Notes under the pieces: model-generated
Databases searched by the model: none
Seen by the model: the letters and a program-made list of their open reading frames with translations, nothing else
What the model was told of the DNA's origin: nothing
Assembly (NCBI GenBank): GCA_942492835.1
Contig: OW818645.1
Coordinates: forward strand, 2,356,001-2,420,000
DNA: 64,000 nt
Source of the DNA: GWB2-37-7 sp942492835
GTDB lineage: Bacteria > Bacillota > Clostridia > Lutisporales > Lutisporaceae
Direction of reading: 5' to 3'
Position numbers and translations under genes: made by a program
In this document: one piece after another, positions 8,955 through 16,681 of the stretch
Numbering within the stretch: the first letter of the stretch is position 1
How the letters are laid out: each line of letters begins with the position of its first letter

Positions 8955-9013
8955 TTATTGACATATAATCACTTCGATTTTTATTATAACTCGTTTTAGA
9001 CATATGTCAATAA
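8955..9013. promoter_or_regulatory. 12-bp inverted repeat flanking the DUF134 promoter (candidate operator)
   Basis: TTATTGACATAT (8955-8966) and ATATGTCAATAA (9002-9013) are perfect reverse complements. The right arm covers the -35 hexamer, where GACATATGTC is itself palindromic; the left arm lies between the start site and the ribosome site. A protein bound to both arms would block the promoter. The DUF134 protein is the obvious candidate ligand, by inference. Confidence 0.6.
8983..9010 (-). promoter_or_regulatory. Sigma-A promoter of the DUF134-mrp transcript
   Basis: Reading the minus strand, TTGACA (plus 9005-9010), a 16-base spacer and TATAAT (plus 8983-8988) match the vegetative consensus at both hexamers. 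Confidence 0.75.
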
Positions 9014-9022
9014 CTATTTAAC

Positions 9023-9041
9023 GGGACATTGTGACTGTCCC
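9023..9041. repeat. Short GGGACA/TGTCCC hairpin
   Basis: GGGACA (9023-9028) and TGTCCC (9036-9041) form a 6-bp stem with a 7-base loop in the divergent gap between the DUF134 and GntR genes. There is no T run, so it is not an obvious terminator. Confidence 0.4.
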
Positions 9042-9071
9042 CCAGTTTGCTAGTCCTTTTTAAAAAGGTTA

Positions 9072-9100
9072 TTGACAAAATGTATCAATGGTTGTATAGT
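9072..9100 (+). promoter_or_regulatory. Sigma-A promoter of the GntR-ABC operon
   Basis: TTGACA (9072-9077), a 17-base spacer, and TATAGT (9095-9100) upstream of the YtrA-type regulator gene. Confidence 0.75.
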
Positions 9101-9125
9101 TAGTTGCATAAGTAGTTAACTAACT
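9098..9125. promoter_or_regulatory. Candidate operator of the YtrA-type GntR regulator
   Basis: AGTTAGTT (9098-9105) and AACTAACT (9118-9125) form an inverted repeat starting within the -10 hexamer; a second palindrome TAGTTAACTA (9113-9122) overlaps it. Position over the transcription start suits repression by the GntR protein encoded just downstream. Confidence 0.6.
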
Positions 9126-9141
9126 AAATGGAGGTGAATAT

Positions 9142-9510
9142 ATGCTTCTCGATTTTAATAGCAAAAAATCTATATATATACAGATAGCGGAAGCAATTGA
9201 GGATGATATACTAAAGGACATATTTGAAGAAGAAGAACAAGTGATTTCTACTACTGAAATATCAGTCAATTTCAAAGTCAATCCAGCTACAGCAGGAAAA
9301 GGTGTAAATCTACTTGTGGATGGAGGCATTTTATACAAGAAACGGGGTGTTGGAATGTTTGTTTGTACTGGAGCAAAGGATAGGATTCTTCAAAAACGAA
9401 GAGATAATTTTTATGATAGCTTCATACTATCATTACTTGAAGAGGCATCAAAGCTAGGTATTTCAAACCAGGAAATAGTAAAAATGATAGAAAGGGGTAA
9501 GAGCAAATGA
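9142..9510 (+). CDS. GntR-family transcriptional regulator, YtrA subfamily
   Basis: A 122-residue protein consisting of an N-terminal winged helix (SIYIQIAEAIEDDIL...EVSVNFKVNPATAGKGVNLLVDGGILYKKRGVGMFV-like core, residues about 10-78) and a short helical tail for dimerisation. It lacks the large effector domain of FadR or HutC regulators, which is the YtrA subfamily hallmark. These proteins usually repress a co-transcribed ABC transporter. Here the stop overlaps the start of the ATPase gene by four bases (ATGA), so translation is coupled. GGAGGTG precedes the ATG. A palindromic operator covers its promoter, so autorepression relieved by an unknown signal is likely. Confidence 0.85.
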   Translation: MLLDFNSKKSIYIQIAEAIEDDILKDIFEEEEQVISTTEISVNFKVNPATAGKGVNLLVDGGILYKKRGVGMFVCTGAKDRILQKRRDNFYDSFILSLLEEASKLGISNQEIVKMIERGKSK

Positions 9511-10367
9511 GTGAAATAGAAATAAAAAATATCACTAAGTTTTATGGAAATACAAAGGCTCTTGATGACATCAGCTTAACTATTGAGTCAAATAAGATAT
9601 ATGGACTTCTTGGCCGGAATGGAGCAGGTAAAACCACACTTTTAAATATTATAACAAATAAGATATTTTCAACTATTGGTGAAATAAAAATAGATGGAAA
9701 GCTGACAACTGAAAATGATGAGGTTCTTGTCAATCTATATTATATGATGGAAAAAAATCTATATCCTGAAGGGTTAAAAGTAAAAGAGATATATAAATGG
9801 ACAAAGGAGTTTTATACTTCTTTTGATATAAAATATGCCAATGACTTATCTGGCAAATTTGGTTTAAATATAGATAAGAAGATAAAAAACCTATCAACAG
9901 GTTATAATTCAATATTCAAATTTATTATTGCGTTGGCTTCAAATGCTTCAATTTTAATATTTGATGAGCCTGTATTAGGTCTTGATGCAAACCATAGGAG
10001 TATGTTTTATAAGGAATTGATAGCCAACTACAGTGAGAAGCCGAAGACAATAATTATTTCCACTCATTTAATTGAGGAGATAGCAGGGGTGCTTGAGGAA
10101 GTAATTATAATTAAGGAGGGCAAGCTTATTGCCGAGAGTGCAGTAGAGCAGCTATTAGCCTCAGCATATAATGTCTCTGGAGAGACAACTAAGATAGATG
10201 AATATATTAAGAATAAAAAATTTATAGGGGAAGAAACCCTAGGCAGGTTCAAATCAGTTACCGTTTTAGAAAATTTAGTAAATAAAGATGAAGTTAAGGC
10301 AAGCGAATTGGATATTGAGATTTCCAAGGCTGAGCTTCAGAAATTATTCATCAGTTTGACAAACTAA
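9507..10367 (+). CDS. ABC transporter ATP-binding protein
   Basis: A 286-residue ATPase. The Walker A motif GRNGAGKT is at residues 36-43, the signature is a divergent LSTGY in place of LSGGQ, and Walker B reads ILIFDEPVLGLD. After the H-loop (ISTHLIEEI) there is a C-terminal extension of about 80 residues. It overlaps the GntR regulator by four bases and is followed after 14 bases by its membrane partner. The set resembles YtrA-type regulator/ATPase/permease operons that respond to cell-wall-active compounds. The transported substrate is not evident. Confidence 0.88.
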   Translation: MSEIEIKNITKFYGNTKALDDISLTIESNKIYGLLGRNGAGKTTLLNIITNKIFSTIGEIKIDGKLTTENDEVLVNLYYMMEKNLYPEGLKVKEIYKWTKEFYTSFDIKYANDLSGKFGLNIDKKIKNLSTGYNSIFKFIIALASNASILIFDEPVLGLDANHRSMFYKELIANYSEKPKTIIISTHLIEEIAGVLEEVIIIKEGKLIAESAVEQLLASAYNVSGETTKIDEYIKNKKFIGEETLGRFKSVTVLENLVNKDEVKASELDIEISKAELQKLFISLTN

Positions 10368-10381
10368 TAGGGGGGAGAAAG

Positions 10382-11095
10382 ATGAACAAAACATTAAAGG
10401 TATCAAAATATATATTTATGGATTATAAAAAAGCAATTCTAATTTTCTATACTATTATACTGTTAATATGCGGTATGATGATAGCAGTATATATGAATCT
10501 TGACAGCAACGCTCAGGCGAATATGAACTTTGCAGGATTTGGTACTTCAGCATTAACATTCATATTTGTAGCTGGACTAAACAGCTTTAAATCAAATTAT
10601 AAGTTTATGCAAGCAAATAATATATCAAGAAAAAGGTTCTTTGTGGCAAGTATTATTACAGTCATGCTAGTATCAGCTTTGATGGCATTTGTTGATGTAG
10701 CATTAAATAATCTTCTTAATCAGATAGTACCTATTGAGAGCACGTATGAACAGCTATACAATAACAATTCTTTTTTAGGCGACTTTCTATGGTCCTTTGC
10801 ACTATTTGCTTTTACAGGAGGTCTAGGATTTTTTATAACTATTCTTTATTATAAATGCAATAAGCTTATGAAAGTTGTAATTTCTTTTGCTCCTATTTTG
10901 ACTATAATTATACTGGTGACACTTGACAGCATGGTTAATAATGTTATTGGGAAGACTTTATTAAATTTCATGTCAAATGCTATGGGAATTCAGAGTGGTA
11001 ACTCATATATTGCAGTATTCAGCATCCTTGTATGCTTTGCGGTATTCTCCTCATTATGCTATCTTCTTCTGCGAAGAATATCTATAAAAGATTAA
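10382..11095 (+). CDS. ABC transporter membrane subunit
   Basis: A 237-residue hydrophobic protein with about six predicted membrane helices (roughly residues 17-40, 52-68, 90-108, 130-157, 165-182 and 205-230) and no ATPase motifs. GGGGGGAG lies just before the ATG. Position directly after the ATP-binding gene identifies it as the permease. The sequence does not place it in a substrate-specific family. Confidence 0.75.
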   Translation: MNKTLKVSKYIFMDYKKAILIFYTIILLICGMMIAVYMNLDSNAQANMNFAGFGTSALTFIFVAGLNSFKSNYKFMQANNISRKRFFVASIITVMLVSALMAFVDVALNNLLNQIVPIESTYEQLYNNNSFLGDFLWSFALFAFTGGLGFFITILYYKCNKLMKVVISFAPILTIIILVTLDSMVNNVIGKTLLNFMSNAMGIQSGNSYIAVFSILVCFAVFSSLCYLLLRRISIKD

Positions 11096-11115
11096 GGAAT
11101 AAATATCTTGAACAT

Positions 11116-11150
11116 AAATAAAGCGGGAGTGAAAACTTCTGCTTTATTTT
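11116..11150 (+). terminator. Terminator of the GntR-ABC operon (copy 1 of a duplicated sequence)
   Basis: A stem of about 14 bp forms between the AAATAAAGCGGGAG arm and CTTCTGCTTTATTT (two G-U pairs), followed by a T run. It is nearly identical to the terminator at 12267-12300. Confidence 0.82.
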
Positions 11151-11209
11151 TACATAATGTATGTATATATCGAACTATTATATAGGCATATAATTATAAA
11201 CTATATACC

Positions 11210-11237
11210 TTGACATTCTATGTATGTAGTATATAAT
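11210..11237 (+). promoter_or_regulatory. Sigma-A promoter of the PadR operon
   Basis: TTGACA (11210-11215), a 16-base spacer and TATAAT (11232-11237). Surrounding ATGTATG/TATATA dyads could be PadR sites, but no clean operator can be defined. Confidence 0.7.
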
Positions 11238-11266
11238 TATATATAGAAAATACTGGAGGTGAAATA

Positions 11267-11605
11267 TTGTTACCAAATAACTCAATCAAGGGAAACATGA
11301 CGCTTATTTTACTCTCAACGCTTTTAGAAGGGGATAAATATGGCTATGAGATAACTAAAGAGATATCCGAGCTAACTAATGATGAAATTCAGTTAAAAGA
11401 GGGCAGTCTTTATCCTGCTCTGCATAAGTTGGAAAAGGAAGGGTTTGCAGAAGGTTACTGGCAACACCAAGAGTCAGGAAAACCTGGAAGGAAATACTAC
11501 AAGATTACTGAAAAAGGTAAAGTGACAGTTGAAGATGAAAGGAAGAAATGGAAGTCATTTATTGGAATAATGGGGAGAATAATTTATGGAGAACAGCATT
11601 CCTGA
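11267..11605 (+). CDS. PadR-family transcriptional regulator
   Basis: A 112-residue winged-helix protein with the PadR core (LILLSTLLEGDKYGYEITKEI near the N-terminus, then KEGSLYPALHKLEKEGF and GRKYYKITEKG). PadR proteins repress transporter or stress genes and release DNA on binding a small molecule. The start is TTG at 11267, chosen because GGAGGTGAAATA precedes it at normal spacing and no ATG does so. The gene overlaps its downstream membrane partner by 20 bases, a common PadR/HAAS arrangement. Confidence 0.88.
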   Translation: MLPNNSIKGNMTLILLSTLLEGDKYGYEITKEISELTNDEIQLKEGSLYPALHKLEKEGFAEGYWQHQESGKPGRKYYKITEKGKVTVEDERKKWKSFIGIMGRIIYGEQHS

Positions 11606-12152
11606 GTTTGATGATTATATAAATGCCTTATCTGGAGCATTAACTACAAGCGCAGATATTAGACAAGGTATTTGTTTAGAAGTTAAGCAGAGTCTTTATG
11701 ACAAGTATAATGAATATTTAGTTAAAGGATACGGATTAGAGAATAGTGCTCATTACACAATTAATACTTTTGAAGAGCCTGTAAAATTAGCGAGAATGTT
11801 TAATAAGGTTTATAAGGAGGGCAATACTATGCCGAATGTTAAAAAAATAATTTACAATAAGCCAGTTATAATAAGCAGCTTTGTCGTAATTTTTCTGATG
11901 ACAGTATATGGTTTTTTTCTTTCTCTTAATAATTTTATAATCCTTGCTGGTAAGGACTATGGAAGCATAGGGTGGCATGCTATTGATTCAAATGTAATTA
12001 ATGGGCTGCTTTTATCTACCACTTTATTAGTTTTATATGTTGGCTGCTTATATAATATAATTTTAAAAAAGCTTCTTCCTCCTAAAATAGTAATATGGAC
12101 TGCTTATATAAACTTATTTCTTGTTATGTTCTTTAATTTTGCCACTAAGTAG
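11586..12152 (+). CDS. HAAS-domain-like membrane protein
   Basis: A 188-residue protein. Residues about 1-80 form a soluble helical region resembling the HAAS/DUF1700 signalling domain (dimer-like helices with YDKYNEYL and FEEPVKLAR). Three hydrophobic helices follow, at about 98-118, 138-158 and 168-185. Such proteins are usually encoded next to PadR regulators and are thought to act in membrane signalling. The ATG lies inside the padR gene behind GGGGAG. No catalytic motif is visible. Confidence 0.65.
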   Translation: MENSIPEFDDYINALSGALTTSADIRQGICLEVKQSLYDKYNEYLVKGYGLENSAHYTINTFEEPVKLARMFNKVYKEGNTMPNVKKIIYNKPVIISSFVVIFLMTVYGFFLSLNNFIILAGKDYGSIGWHAIDSNVINGLLLSTTLLVLYVGCLYNIILKKLLPPKIVIWTAYINLFLVMFFNFATK

Positions 12153-12266
12153 TCATATAGAGATATCGCTGTTCATAGAACACACAAATTTCATTAGCTT
12201 ACATTTTTGTTATATTCTTAAAATAAAAATCTTTACATAAGAGAAGTTGATATTTTGCACATCAAT

Positions 12267-12300
12267 AAAGCGGGAGTGAAAACTTCCGCTTTTGTTTTTT
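12267..12300 (+). terminator. Terminator of the PadR operon (copy 2 of the duplicated sequence)
   Basis: AAAGCGGGAG (12267-12276) pairs with CTTCCGCTTT (12283-12292), loop TGAAAA, followed by a T-rich run. It differs from the copy at 11116-11150 by about one base in the stem-loop. Confidence 0.82.
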
Positions 12301-12320
12301 TACAAAATGTAATACAATGG
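12301..12320 (+). repeat. 20-nt repeat shared with 7588-7607
   Basis: The 20 bases starting TACAAAATGT are identical at 7588-7607. In this copy TACAAT (12313-12318) could serve as a -10 element for ispE, but no good -35 is placed 17 bases upstream. The copy at 7588-7607 lies between a terminator and the mrp 3' end. Confidence 0.5.
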
Positions 12321-12355
12321 AATATATATATATACAACGGCTGGAGAGTGAAAAA

Positions 12356-13216
12356 ATGACATACTCAGTCAAGGCTCCTGCAAAGATTAATCTTGCGCTG
12401 GACGTACTAAGTAAAAGATCAGATGGCTATCATAATGTATCAATGATAATGCAAACTATTGATCTGTATGATACTATCACTATAGATAGTATATTGGAAG
12501 GTATAAGGATTACTTCCAATTCAACAAAGATACCTATTAATGAGTCAAACATAGCATATAAGGCTGCTAATTATCTAAGAACGAAATACAACGTGAAAAG
12601 AGGAGCCAATATACATATAGAGAAAAAAATCCCTGTAGCAGCGGGTTTGGCTGGCGGCAGTACGGATGCCGCAGCGGTACTGAAGCTCTTAAATAAGGTT
12701 TGGGAGCTAAAGCTTTCAAAGTCAGAGCTTTTAGATGCTGGGAAGATGCTGGGAGCGGATGTCCCCTTTTGTATTCAAGGCGGTACCTGTCTAGCAGAAG
12801 GATTGGGAGAAGAGCTCACTGTAATAAATAGTATCCCAGACTGCCATATAGTATTGGCAAAGCCAAGGGTTGGAGTTTCCACAAAAGAGGTCTATCAAAG
12901 CTTAAAACTTAATGAAATAATAGAGAGACCTGACATACCAGGTATGATAAAAGCTATAGAAGAGCAAAATCTTATAGAGATATGCAACAAGATGGGAAAT
13001 GTTCTAGAGACTGTAACCACGAAGCGGCATCCAATAACTTTGGAGTTAAAGCAAAAACTTTGCGAGTATGGAGCTATAGGAAGTCTTATGAGTGGAAGCG
13101 GGCCTACTGTGTTTGGGATATTTTCGGACATGTCAACCGCTTATAGCGCATATGATAATATAAAGACCTTGGTAAATGAAATATTTGTAGTAAAGACATT
13201 TGATGGGAGGGACTGA
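12356..13216 (+). CDS. ispE: 4-diphosphocytidyl-2-C-methyl-D-erythritol kinase
   Basis: A 286-residue GHMP kinase that phosphorylates CDP-methylerythritol in the MEP pathway to isoprenoids. The N-terminal KAPAKINLALDV, the ATP-binding PVAAGLAGGSTDAAAVL and the C-terminal GSLMSGSGPTVFG motifs are all present, and length is normal for IspE. The frame is open 13 codons upstream, but ATG at 12356 is preferred because TGGAGAG precedes it. Its TGA overlaps the start of the next gene. Being directly ahead of a FadR-type regulator and a nucleotidyltransferase is a recurrent order in spore-forming Clostridia. Confidence 0.93.
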   Translation: MTYSVKAPAKINLALDVLSKRSDGYHNVSMIMQTIDLYDTITIDSILEGIRITSNSTKIPINESNIAYKAANYLRTKYNVKRGANIHIEKKIPVAAGLAGGSTDAAAVLKLLNKVWELKLSKSELLDAGKMLGADVPFCIQGGTCLAEGLGEELTVINSIPDCHIVLAKPRVGVSTKEVYQSLKLNEIIERPDIPGMIKAIEEQNLIEICNKMGNVLETVTTKRHPITLELKQKLCEYGAIGSLMSGSGPTVFGIFSDMSTAYSAYDNIKTLVNEIFVVKTFDGRD

Positions 13217-13899
13217 TGATGGACAATAATATGAGTGAAATTAAATTAGATCAATATAAGCCCTTAAGAGAGGTAGTATTTGAAACAATTCGAAATGCTA
13301 TTATCTCTGGAAGCTTAAAACCTGGGGAGCGGTTAATGGAGGTACAGATGGCTGAACGCCTTGGAGTCAGCAGGACACCCATAAGAGAAGCCATCAGGAA
13401 GCTTGAACTGGAAGGTCTGATCATAATGCTTCCTAGAAAGGGAGCCTATGTAGCAGATTTATCTGTAAAGGATCTTACTGAGGTGCTGGAAATAAGAGCA
13501 GCATTGGAAGGTATGGCGACTGGACTAGCGGTCACAAGAATAAATGAATGCGAAATAGAAGAGCTTGAGCTAATTGCACTAAAGTTTCATAAGGCTTTGG
13601 AGAATGGTGATTTAGAAGAACTCTTATTTCAGGATAGTCAATTCCATGAAACAATATTTAAGGCAAGCAGAAATGAGAGATTGATACAGCTCAACAATAA
13701 TTTGCGAGAACAGGTGCAACGGTTTAGAGAAATGTATCTTAAGAAGATAAATAGGTCAAAGAAAACTTCGATGGAACACTTTGACATTGTAGAAGCTATA
13801 TCAAGAAGAGATATTAGCAAAGCAGAGAAATTAGCAAGAAAGCATATAGAGACAACAGAAAATGGAATACTGGAGATGATGGAAAACAAGAATACTTAG
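13216..13899 (+). CDS. GntR-family regulator, FadR subfamily (FCD domain)
   Basis: A 227-residue regulator. The winged helix occupies about residues 12-78 (PLREVVFETIRNAIISGSLKPGERLMEVQMAERLGVSRTPIREAIRKLE-like core), followed by an all-helical FCD ligand domain (LEIRAALEG...HE.I..AS.N). FCD domains bind small carboxylates, often with a metal held by conserved His/Asp residues. It begins at an ATG sharing one base with the ispE stop, behind GGGAGG. Target genes and ligand are not evident; it may control the ispE cluster or unlinked genes. Confidence 0.85.
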   Translation: MMDNNMSEIKLDQYKPLREVVFETIRNAIISGSLKPGERLMEVQMAERLGVSRTPIREAIRKLELEGLIIMLPRKGAYVADLSVKDLTEVLEIRAALEGMATGLAVTRINECEIEELELIALKFHKALENGDLEELLFQDSQFHETIFKASRNERLIQLNNNLREQVQRFREMYLKKINRSKKTSMEHFDIVEAISRRDISKAEKLARKHIETTENGILEMMENKNT

Positions 13900-13923
13900 T
13901 ACAAAATATATAGAGAGGGGGAC

Positions 13924-14697
13924 ATGCATATGAATGTGATAGTACTTGCGGGGGATAAAAAAGTAAATCCTGATGTAGTGGACAACAGTAAACAGAATGA
14001 AGCAACTACCAAAATCCATAACAAAGCATTATTAAAGTTAAAAGACAAATATATGATTGAGTACATAATTGATACCTTAAGAAACTCAAGCATGATAGAC
14101 AAGATTGCAGTTGTAGGACCCAAAGAGCGATTAACCCCAATACTGGGAAATAAAGTTGATTATATTATTGAGAGTACTGACTCTATAGTAACTAATGCAT
14201 TGCTGGCTTTGGAGCATTTTAAAGAAGAACAGCAGGTGTTGATAGCTACTTCTGACATTCCTATGTTGACGGTAGAGGCTTTAGATGACTTTATAAATAG
14301 GTCACTAAATGCTAAAGCAGATTTATGCTACTCTGTAGTTGATAAAAAAATAAATGATAAGAAATACCCTGAAGTGAAGCGTACCTATGCCAGACTGAGA
14401 GAGGGAAAATTCACGGGAGGAAATATTTTCATGTTTAATCCTGCGGCTAAGGATAAATGCAAGGATTTTGTAGAGCGTATGCTAGAGTACAGGAAGAGCC
14501 CAGCAAAGATGGCGATGGTCTTAGGTTTTGGTTTTTTACTCAGATTTGCATTAGGAATGGTAACCATAGAATCAGTACAGAAAAAGTGCGAGAAGCTGCT
14601 TGGAATTAAGGGAGCAGTTATAATATCAGAATATCCTGAAGTGGGCAATGATGTTGATAAAATAAGTGATATACAGTTTGTAGAAAAGTATTTATAA
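13924..14697 (+). CDS. MobA-like nucleotidyltransferase family protein
   Basis: A 257-residue cytosolic protein with a GT-A/MobA-like NTP-transferase fold. The N-terminus MNVIVLAGD replaces the usual LAGG.S motif, so the phosphate-binding loop is atypical. IATSDIPML provides the metal-binding Asp motif, and GGNIFMFNP resembles the later substrate loop. A short hydrophobic segment lies at about 195-215. Two in-frame ATGs (13924 and 13930) share the GAGAGGGG ribosome site; the second gives the normal start MNV. Similar proteins often sit between ispE/gntR and spore genes in Clostridia. The substrate is unknown. Confidence 0.72.
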   Translation: MHMNVIVLAGDKKVNPDVVDNSKQNEATTKIHNKALLKLKDKYMIEYIIDTLRNSSMIDKIAVVGPKERLTPILGNKVDYIIESTDSIVTNALLALEHFKEEQQVLIATSDIPMLTVEALDDFINRSLNAKADLCYSVVDKKINDKKYPEVKRTYARLREGKFTGGNIFMFNPAAKDKCKDFVERMLEYRKSPAKMAMVLGFGFLLRFALGMVTIESVQKKCEKLLGIKGAVIISEYPEVGNDVDKISDIQFVEKYL

Positions 14698-14730
14698 GCT
14701 AAGTTTAAGCGGAATTATATATATATAAAA

Positions 14731-14760
14731 AAATCCGGTGCGAATGCATCGGATTTTTTT
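14731..14760 (+). terminator. Rho-independent terminator
   Basis: AAATCCGGTGC (14731-14741) pairs with GCATCGGATTT (14746-14756), loop GAAT, one G-U pair, then T run. It ends the ispE-gntR-nucleotidyltransferase transcript. Confidence 0.9.
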
Positions 14761-14762
14761 AT

Positions 14763-14791
14763 GTATACATTACCTTATTTCTGCAAAAAAT
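14763..14791 (+). promoter_or_regulatory. Candidate forespore (sigma-F/G type) promoter of the ger operon
   Basis: GTATA (14763-14767), 15 bases, then GCAAAAAAT (14783-14791). This fits the GNATA and GGNNANANT pattern of forespore promoters apart from one -10 position. It lies 41 bases ahead of the first ger-linked gene. Weak motifs in AT-rich DNA can arise by chance. Confidence 0.4.
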
Positions 14792-14832
14792 AGCATATCA
14801 GGAGTACAACAACAGATTTGGGAGTGGATGAA

Positions 14833-15039
14833 ATGATAAACGCAATAGTACAAAATATTAAGAACTTTTATGATACAACAGTATTTTTTGCTATTTTAAT
14901 TATTGGAATATTTCTTCTTTTGTGGGACTATCCAATATTTAAGTCAATGGAATACAAAAGCGATACAACAATTACTTTGATTATGGGTATTATGTATTTG
15001 ATTCTTCCATTCGTGCTTTATGTGGTTTCCAGAATTTAA
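14833..15039 (+). CDS. Small two-helix membrane protein, CLC_0170-like
   Basis: A 68-residue protein with two membrane helices (about residues 13-33 and 46-66). It resembles small CLC_0170-family proteins found next to spore germination operons in Clostridia. ATG at 14833 is preferred to the upstream TTG because TGGGAG lies 8 bases before it. The gene is 34 bases ahead of gerA-type genes and likely co-transcribed. No function is known. It could be an accessory subunit of the germinant receptor, like the small D subunits seen elsewhere, but that is inference. Confidence 0.6.
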   Translation: MINAIVQNIKNFYDTTVFFAILIIGIFLLLWDYPIFKSMEYKSDTTITLIMGIMYLILPFVLYVVSRI

Positions 15040-15073
15040 GGACTATAAATATTATTGATTCGGAGGTATATCT

Positions 15074-16681
15074 ATGGGACTTTTTACAAGAAGAAAAATG
15101 GCTGAAAACACCAAGGATGAAAGCTATAAAATACAAAGCAGTTCAAGTCTTGATGAAAATATACAAAAAATTAAGCTCTTACTTACAGACTGCGAAGACA
15201 TTATATACAAGGAGTTTAGAGTAGGAAAAGAGCAGAATCTAAAATTTGCAGTTATATTTACTGATGGCTTGGTTGATAAGCCTTTTATAAATGATTCTAT
15301 ATTGGCTGATTTGATGTACCATGCCAGAATGATACCTCCTGATGCGCCTGAGCTAAAGGACGAACTATTTAAATTGGTACGTTATGGATCAATACCATCA
15401 CCAGAGCTAAAAGAAATAGAAAACATAGATGATGCAGTGCTTTCAATACTTACCGGAGATACGGTAATGCTTATTGACGGTACTGCCAAAATAATAGTAA
15501 TAGGTACTAAGGGCTGGCCTGCCAGAGGAATATCAGAGCCTAGCACTGAGGCAGTAATTAGAGGGCCCAAAGAAGGGTTTACAGAGACATATAGGTTCAA
15601 CTCTGCCTTAGTAAGAAGAAGGATAAGAGATCCTAGACTAAAGCTAAAACAAATGCAAATTGGCAGAAGAAGCTTTACTGATATAGGGATTATGTATATA
15701 GAGGATATTGCACAGCCAGAGCTTGTAGCGGAGGTTAAAAGAAGACTTGCTACTATAGATATAGATGCAATATTAGACAGCGGATACATAGAAGAACTTA
15801 TAGAAGACAATCCATATTCTCTGTTTCCACAAATAAAGGCTACAGAAAGACCGGATAAGGTTGCATCAGAGCTATACCAGGGTAAGGTAGCAATACTGGT
15901 TGACAACACACCATTTGCTTTAATTGTACCGGCTACCTTTAATTCCTTTTTTCATGCAGCTGAGGATCATTATATGAGATGGATTCCTGCCACTGCTTTG
16001 AGAATAATGCGATATGTTGCAGGTATTTTGTCACTTATAACGCCTGCATTATATATAGCAGTTACTTCATATCATCCAGGTATCTTGCCTACTGAACTTG
16101 TGCTATCTATAGCTGCCGCAAGAGAGGGAGTTCCTTTCCCTGCTGTGATAGAGGCACTTATTATGGAGCTAACCTTTGAGCTTTTGAGAGAAGCAGGTGT
16201 AAGACTGCCCGCCTTAGTAGGTGGAGTCGTAGGCATCGTAGGTGGTTTGGTAATAGGGCAGGCAGCCGTTGCGGCGGGCATAGTAAGTCCTATTATGGTA
16301 ATAATTGTAGCAGTTACCGCAATTGCCTCCTTTTCCATACCAGATTATGGATTTTCACATGCCTTTAGGCTGTTTAGATTTTTGCTAATACTTGTAGCAG
16401 GCTTCTTAGGTCTTTATGGAATAATACTCGTTTTGCTGTTAATGCTAGGTCATTTAGTTAGATTGAAAAGCTTTGGGACACCATATCTGTCACCTTTTGT
16501 ATCCTTTACAGTCAGTGACTTAAAGGACACTATCGTGAGATTACCAATGTTTATGATGAAAAACAGACCTCTGGGTATTGCAAATGACAAAATCAGAATG
16601 ATAAACAATAGAGATAAAATAGAACAAAAAGATAACAATCAGAAAAATGGAAGTGGAGAAGAGCAGAATGATAAGAAATAA
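15074..16681 (+). CDS. Spore germinant receptor A subunit (GerA/GerKA family)
   Basis: A 535-residue inner spore membrane protein. Residues about 30-270 form the N-terminal cytosolic domain, with the FTDGLVDK strand, the GDTVMLIDG segment and the signature RGPKEGFTE. Several membrane helices follow (about 305-480), with AAREGVPFPAVIEALIMELTFE-type conserved sequence, and the C-terminus is polar and charged. With GerB and GerC subunits it forms the nutrient receptor that triggers germination. CGGAGG precedes the ATG. The next gene starts inside its last codons. The germinant cannot be predicted. Confidence 0.92.
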   Translation: MGLFTRRKMAENTKDESYKIQSSSSLDENIQKIKLLLTDCEDIIYKEFRVGKEQNLKFAVIFTDGLVDKPFINDSILADLMYHARMIPPDAPELKDELFKLVRYGSIPSPELKEIENIDDAVLSILTGDTVMLIDGTAKIIVIGTKGWPARGISEPSTEAVIRGPKEGFTETYRFNSALVRRRIRDPRLKLKQMQIGRRSFTDIGIMYIEDIAQPELVAEVKRRLATIDIDAILDSGYIEELIEDNPYSLFPQIKATERPDKVASELYQGKVAILVDNTPFALIVPATFNSFFHAAEDHYMRWIPATALRIMRYVAGILSLITPALYIAVTSYHPGILPTELVLSIAAAREGVPFPAVIEALIMELTFELLREAGVRLPALVGGVVGIVGGLVIGQAAVAAGIVSPIMVIIVAVTAIASFSIPDYGFSHAFRLFRFLLILVAGFLGLYGIILVLLLMLGHLVRLKSFGTPYLSPFVSFTVSDLKDTIVRLPMFMMKNRPLGIANDKIRMINNRDKIEQKDNNQKNGSGEEQNDKK

